Shown here one piece after another: positions 60,222 through 64,000 of a stretch of 64,000 bases of DNA (position 1 is its first letter; each line of letters opens with the position of its first letter). Location of the stretch: the NCBI GenBank assembly GCA_014879445.1, contig JACSSC010000039.1:62001-126000 (forward strand), written 5' to 3'. The stretch is from Candidatus Competibacteraceae bacterium (GTDB lineage Bacteria > Bacteroidota > Bacteroidia > CAIKAF01). The notes under the pieces were generated by a model, which was given only the letters and a program-made list of their open reading frames with translations, was not told the origin of the DNA and searched no databases. The translations under genes and the position numbers were made by a program.

Positions 60222-62825
60222 TTATTTTTTATACTCATTTCTGAAAATGATTTTTTGCTCTATTTCATCAACAATGATTTTTTGATTTTTGTTCACGGCG
60301 CCTGATAAAATCATTTTAGAGAGTTCGTTCAACACTTGGCGTTGAATGATTCTTTTGAGTGGCCTGGCGCCAAATTGAGGGTCATATCCTAACTGGCTAA
60401 TCCATGCCAGCGCTTCAGGTGTCGTCTCAATCTCAATATCGTTGTGTTCTCTCATCATATCGGCTACTTGTTGCATTTGTATGGTAGCAATATTCAGCAC
60501 ATCATTTCTGTCGAGTGGAAGAAACATGATGGTTTCGTCTATTCGATTCAAAAATTCAGGTCGCATGGTTTTTCTCAATACATCATATACACTATTTTTT
60601 GTCTTCGCTATTACACTATCTCGGTCTTTTAAATCAAGGTCTTCAAAGTTCTCCTGAATGATGTGTGAACCTAAGTTGGATGTGAGAATGATGATGGTGT
60701 TTTTAAAGTTGGCAACCCTTCCTTTGTTGTCAGTCAGTCGTCCATCATCGAGTACTTGCAGCAGAATGTTGAATACATCTGGATGCGCTTTTTCGATTTC
60801 GTCTAATAGAATAACGGAATAAGGTTTTCGTCTAACCGCTTCTGTTAATTGTCCGCCTTCATCATACCCGACATAGCCGGGAGGTGCGCCAACCAATCTC
60901 GAAACAGAATGTTTCTCCTGATATTCACTCATGTCAATTCGGGTCATTGCATTTTCATTGTCAAACAAAAATTCAGCTAATGCTTTGGCTAATTCTGTTT
61001 TTCCAACACCGGTGGTTCCTAAAAAGATGAATGAACCGATGGGCCTTTTTGGATCTTGCAGTCCGGCACGGTTGCGTCTAACGGCGTCTGAAACGGCTTC
61101 GATGGCTTCGTGTTGCCCGACTACTCTTTTGTGTAATTCGTCTTCCAAATGCAGCAGCTTTTCCCTTTCAGTTTGCAACATCTTGTTAATGGGAATGCCG
61201 GTCCAGCGTGAAACAATATCTGCGATATCTTCAGGCGCAACCTCTTCTTTAATCATTGCATTTTCGGCCTGAGCTGCATGTAGCTTTTCCTGTTGAGATG
61301 CAAGTTCATTTTCTTTTTCTTTGATGCGACCGTACCTGATTTCGGCTACTTTCCCGTAGTCGGCTTGTCGCTCGGCCTGCTCGGCTTCAAATTTCAATGA
61401 TTCAATATCTTGCTTTATTTTTTGAATGGACTCAACGATTTCTTTTTCTTCTTTCCATTTGGCCATCAACGAAGATTTTTCTTCATTCAAATTGGCAAGT
61501 TCTTCGTGAATTTTTTCAAGTTTGGTTTCATTGCCTTCTCTTTTGATGGCTTCTCTTTCAATTTCAAGCTGCATAACTTTTCGTTCAATCATTTCCAGCT
61601 CTTCGGGTTTGGAATTGATTTCTAATCGAAGCTTGGCTGCTGCTTCATCCACAAGGTCTATGGCTTTGTCGGGCAAAAAGCGATCTGTAATATAGCGCTG
61701 CGATAATTCTACTGCGGCAATGATGGCATCGTCTTTTATTCTGACTTTATGATGGGTTTCATATTTTTCTTTAATCCCTCTAAGTATTGAGATGGCATCT
61801 TCCACACCCGGTTCATCCACATAAACTTTCTGAAATCTGCGTTCAAGCGCCTTATCATTTTCAAAAAACTTTTGGTACTCATTGAGTGTTGTTGCACCAA
61901 TTGCTCGTAGTTCGCCTCTGGCCAGGGCGGGCTTCATGATGTTGGCTGCATCCATGGCGCCTTGACCGCCACCGGCTCCAACTAAAGTATGTATTTCGTC
62001 AATAAATAGTATGATTTCACCTTCCGAAGATTGCACTTCCTGCACGACGGCTTTGAGCCGTTCTTCAAATTCTCCTTTGTATTTGGCTCCTGCTATGAGT
62101 GCCCCCATGTCTAATGAGAATATGATTTTGCTTTTGAGATTTTCGGGCACATCTCCATTGATGATGCGGTGTGCCAATCCCTCGGCAATGGCTGTTTTCC
62201 CTACGCCCGGCTCCCCAATTAGAATGGGATTGTTTTTGGTGCGTCGCGATAATATATGCAGCACACGCCGTATTTCTTCATCTCGCCCTATCACAGGGTC
62301 GAGCTTTCCTGTTTGCGCCAATTGGTTCAGGTTTTTGGCGTATTTTGCTAATGCATTATAGGTTTCTTCGGCGCTGTGACTCGTAACTCTACTGCCTTTG
62401 CGCAGCTCCTGAATGCCGGATTTGAGGGCTTTTTCGCTTACGCCTTTGTCTTTCAACATCCGGGCTATAGCATCTTTCCCGCTTAATAATGCCAGAACCA
62501 AATGCTCTAATGATACATATTCGTCTTGATATTCGCTTAATAACGAAATGGCTTTTTGCAATACATGGTTACTGTCATTGCTCAGATACGGTTGCCCGCC
62601 TGATACCGATGGATAGGTCTTAATAATCTGATCTGTTGAAAGAGAAATCTCTTCGGGATTCAGATTCATTTTTCTAAACAGAAAGGCAAGAACATGTTCA
62701 TCCACATTGAGCATACCTCGTAAGATATGCCCCGGCTCTATGGCTTGATGATTGTGCTGAAATGCAACCTGTGTGGCTTGCTCTATGGCTTCCTGCGATT
62801 TGATAGTAAACTGGCTTAGGTTCAT
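60222..62825 (-). CDS. clpB: ATP-dependent disaggregase ClpB
   Basis: This 867-residue Hsp100 hexamer dissolves protein aggregates together with DnaK. Domains: Clp-N repeats (1-150), AAA-1 with Walker A GEPGVGKTA near residue 205, and the coiled-coil M domain (about 410-520, long Glu/Lys heptads such as KWKEEKEIVESIQKIKQDIE). The M domain distinguishes ClpB from ClpA/ClpC. AAA-2 follows with GTTGVGKTELAKALAEFLF near 605 and Walker B VILLDEIEKAHPDV. The C-terminal D2-small domain is complete. I found no clear CIRCE or TAnnTTTG element upstream. Length and order are fully typical. Confidence 0.96.
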   Translation of the reverse strand: MNLSQFTIKSQEAIEQATQVAFQHNHQAIEPGHILRGMLNVDEHVLAFLFRKMNLNPEEISLSTDQIIKTYPSVSGGQPYLSNDSNHVLQKAISLLSEYQDEYVSLEHLVLALLSGKDAIARMLKDKGVSEKALKSGIQELRKGSRVTSHSAEETYNALAKYAKNLNQLAQTGKLDPVIGRDEEIRRVLHILSRRTKNNPILIGEPGVGKTAIAEGLAHRIINGDVPENLKSKIIFSLDMGALIAGAKYKGEFEERLKAVVQEVQSSEGEIILFIDEIHTLVGAGGGQGAMDAANIMKPALARGELRAIGATTLNEYQKFFENDKALERRFQKVYVDEPGVEDAISILRGIKEKYETHHKVRIKDDAIIAAVELSQRYITDRFLPDKAIDLVDEAAAKLRLEINSKPEELEMIERKVMQLEIEREAIKREGNETKLEKIHEELANLNEEKSSLMAKWKEEKEIVESIQKIKQDIESLKFEAEQAERQADYGKVAEIRYGRIKEKENELASQQEKLHAAQAENAMIKEEVAPEDIADIVSRWTGIPINKMLQTEREKLLHLEDELHKRVVGQHEAIEAVSDAVRRNRAGLQDPKRPIGSFIFLGTTGVGKTELAKALAEFLFDNENAMTRIDMSEYQEKHSVSRLVGAPPGYVGYDEGGQLTEAVRRKPYSVILLDEIEKAHPDVFNILLQVLDDGRLTDNKGRVANFKNTIIILTSNLGSHIIQENFEDLDLKDRDSVIAKTKNSVYDVLRKTMRPEFLNRIDETIMFLPLDRNDVLNIATIQMQQVADMMREHNDIEIETTPEALAWISQLGYDPQFGARPLKRIIQRQVLNELSKMILSGAVNKNQKIIVDEIEQKIIFRNEYKK

Positions 62826-62961
62826 AATCTTTTCTAATTTTTGACTTCTCCATCCTCAAATTGTTTACCACCTTATGAAATGGTGCTTTTTACAGCCAAA
62901 TGGGCAGTTTAAATCACTTACTGCTGTCAAAATGGCTTATAGAATATGTCTTTCCGTCGTT

Positions 62962-63690
62962 TTATTTTTCGGAAATGATAATTTGTTCTTGCTTCAAAAT
63001 GGGTACAACGGGCGCGGTGTCGCGGGTAAGGCAGTATGCCACATCATCGTCGAGTTGTAGTCGGCTGAGACGTTGGTGATGTGAGGATTGTTTGAGGAAC
63101 TGGCTGATGTTATTGGCCGATTGTTGGTATAGTGAAAGTGCTGTTATGCCGGCATCGCTGTCAATATCCATGTTGTATCCACGATTGAGCAACAAGTGAA
63201 GCAAAGCCCCCGAAAAAATAGTATCCTCGAGATTAATACGGTTTTTCCATCCTGCACAAAGTATCATGACGTGCTGATTGCGTTGTGCAATCCAAGAGGC
63301 AAGGGTGCTGATATTGCTAAATGCGCCAATAACAAGGGTGTGGCTTTCACTAGCAACTTCAATGGCTTGTGTGCCATTGGTTGTAGTGAGCACAAGATGA
63401 CGACCGACAGTTGCAGGATTGTTGATGTAAGAGAGGGGAGAGTTGCCATAAGCAAACCCGTCAACAATTTCGCCTCCACGCTCGGCAGCAATGATGTATT
63501 CATCACCCGAATATTGCTTTGCTTGCTCAATACTCGACACAGGTATAACGCTTTTCATGCCATGATGCAATGCCGTGCAGATGGCCGAGGTGGCACGAAG
63601 TATGTCCACAACTACTACGATGCTTTCGTTGCTGTGGTATATGGGATAAAGAGCTGGGCTTAGACAAATATGTACTGTTGGTTGTGGCAT
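62962..63690 (-). CDS. ComB-like 2-phosphosulfolactate phosphatase family protein
   Basis: This 242-residue protein has the ComB signatures VVVVDILRATSAICTALHHG (about residues 25-44), AAERGGEIVDGFAYGNSPLSY (about 88-108) and LTTTNGTQAIEVA (about 125). A later segment reads LCAGWKNRINLEDTIFSGAL. ComB is a Mg-dependent phosphatase of 2-phosphosulfolactate in coenzyme M synthesis in methanogens. Bacterial relatives are common and their substrate is often unproven. No sulfolactate or coenzyme M genes are beside it. A TACCTTTG box with a spaced TTTTG (-33) supports the start. Confidence 0.85.
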   Translation of the reverse strand: MPQPTVHICLSPALYPIYHSNESIVVVVDILRATSAICTALHHGMKSVIPVSSIEQAKQYSGDEYIIAAERGGEIVDGFAYGNSPLSYINNPATVGRHLVLTTTNGTQAIEVASESHTLVIGAFSNISTLASWIAQRNQHVMILCAGWKNRINLEDTIFSGALLHLLLNRGYNMDIDSDAGITALSLYQQSANNISQFLKQSSHHQRLSRLQLDDDVAYCLTRDTAPVVPILKQEQIIISEK

Positions 63691-63722
63691 GCAAACTCCA
63701 TATATTGGTAAAAAATAAGGAG

Positions 63723-63730
63723 CAAAGGTA
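63723..63730 (-). promoter_or_regulatory. Promoter (-33/-7) for the comB-like gene
   Basis: CAAAGGTA on the plus strand reads TACCTTTG on the minus strand. TTTTG lies 18 bases further upstream at 63753-63749. This is the best-formed promoter pair in the window, 32 bases before the start codon. Confidence 0.65.
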
Positions 63731-63812
63731 GCCCTTTTTTATCATCATCAAAATAAGCTAACTGCATTCCCATGCTTGCAGTAGCTATGCAGTTGTACTT
63801 ATTTATATCAGG

Positions 63813-64000
63813 TTATTTTCCGGTTTTTACTAGAATACCTTCGGAGTGTGATGAGAATTCGGGCGCATACATACATTGGAGTGTTGTGATTCCATTAGAG
63901 AAGATACCTTCGTGTGTAACCCTGACAGGATATTCAAATACATACGTGCCACGAGGAAGATATTCAATAAAAATATGGGTGGCAGCATCTTTTGTTGCTT
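63813..64000 (-). CDS. Alpha-2-macroglobulin family protein, C-terminal end
   Basis: The last 62 residues of a minus-strand gene are visible, with the stop at 63815-63813; the rest lies beyond the right edge. They include HIFIEYLPRGTYVFEYPVRV, then EGIFSNGITTLQCMYAPEF and SSHSEG. This matches the receptor-binding-like end of the large alpha-2-macroglobulin-type envelope proteins of Bacteroidota, which can trap proteases. The thioester and bait regions would be upstream and cannot be checked. Confidence 0.7.
   Translation of the reverse strand, partial: ATKDAATHIFIEYLPRGTYVFEYPVRVTHEGIFSNGITTLQCMYAPEFSSHSEGILVKTGK

Noticed and set aside
1..64000. tRNA, rRNA, transposase or phage genes
   Set aside because: No cloverleaf-like segments, rRNA blocks or transposase motifs were found in the gaps I read; a tRNAscan or Infernal run would be decisive.

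Overview
The window comes from a member of the Bacteroidota, at roughly 40% GC by eye and probably environmental. Three lines of evidence support this. Many genes carry a TAnnTTTG -7 box just upstream of the start. Type IX secretion (T9SS) genes are present: PorU, PorV and a PorE-like protein, plus several secreted proteins with type A or type B T9SS C-terminal domains. Families typical of the phylum also appear, such as DUF2490, DUF4956, a fused alpha-beta keto-acid dehydrogenase E1 and WbuX/WbuZ. I cannot name the order or genus. I saw no tRNA, rRNA, CRISPR array, transposase or prophage gene.

Layout. 1-3.1 kb: end of a sulfur/redox-looking operon (rhodanese, CxxCH secreted protein, methyltransferase, DsrE-like), then thiL. 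3.1-7.6 kb: three secreted proteins on the plus strand; two are neighbouring paralogues built from about 11 Trp-rich repeats, the first broken by a one-base frameshift. 7.6-14.8 kb: housekeeping metabolism (aldehyde dehydrogenase, FAD-linked oxidase, fused E1, murQ, a LOG-family protein) and a small frameshifted secreted protein. 14.8-21 kb, minus strand: a tightly coupled operon with two lamin-tail proteins (one also a CotH kinase), two small envelope proteins, DUF4956 and DUF2490. 21.1-28.1 kb, minus strand: an acyl-transfer operon with an MBOAT protein, two SGNH hydrolases and a LysM protein whose lytic-transglycosylase-like domain has lost its catalytic Glu, with a third SGNH protein upstream. 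28.1-34 kb: a large M4 metalloprotease and the PorE-like protein. 34-43.3 kb, minus strand: a TetR-controlled operon joining a tripartite RND efflux pump to a MOSC protein, a c-type cytochrome, a His-rich lipoprotein and small membrane proteins. 43.3-48 kb: a geranylgeranyl-reductase-like flavoprotein between two GC-rich palindromic repeats, then ddl, cysQ and plsC. 48-53.2 kb: porU-porV. 53.2-57.5 kb, minus strand: surface-polysaccharide genes. 57.5-60.1 kb: bioA and a divergent class III aminotransferase. 60.1-60.2 kb: a probable short RNA gene. 60.2-64 kb: clpB, a comB-like gene and the end of an alpha-2-macroglobulin-family gene.

How it fits together. Much of the window concerns the cell envelope: T9SS machinery together with its cargo, surface polysaccharide synthesis, predicted extracytoplasmic acyl transfer, efflux, and peptidoglycan metabolism (ddl, murQ). 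The best candidates for something undescribed are the MBOAT/SGNH/dead-transglycosylase operon, the CotH/lamin-tail/DUF4956 operon and the short RNA. All functional statements rest on reading motifs by eye, with no database search.
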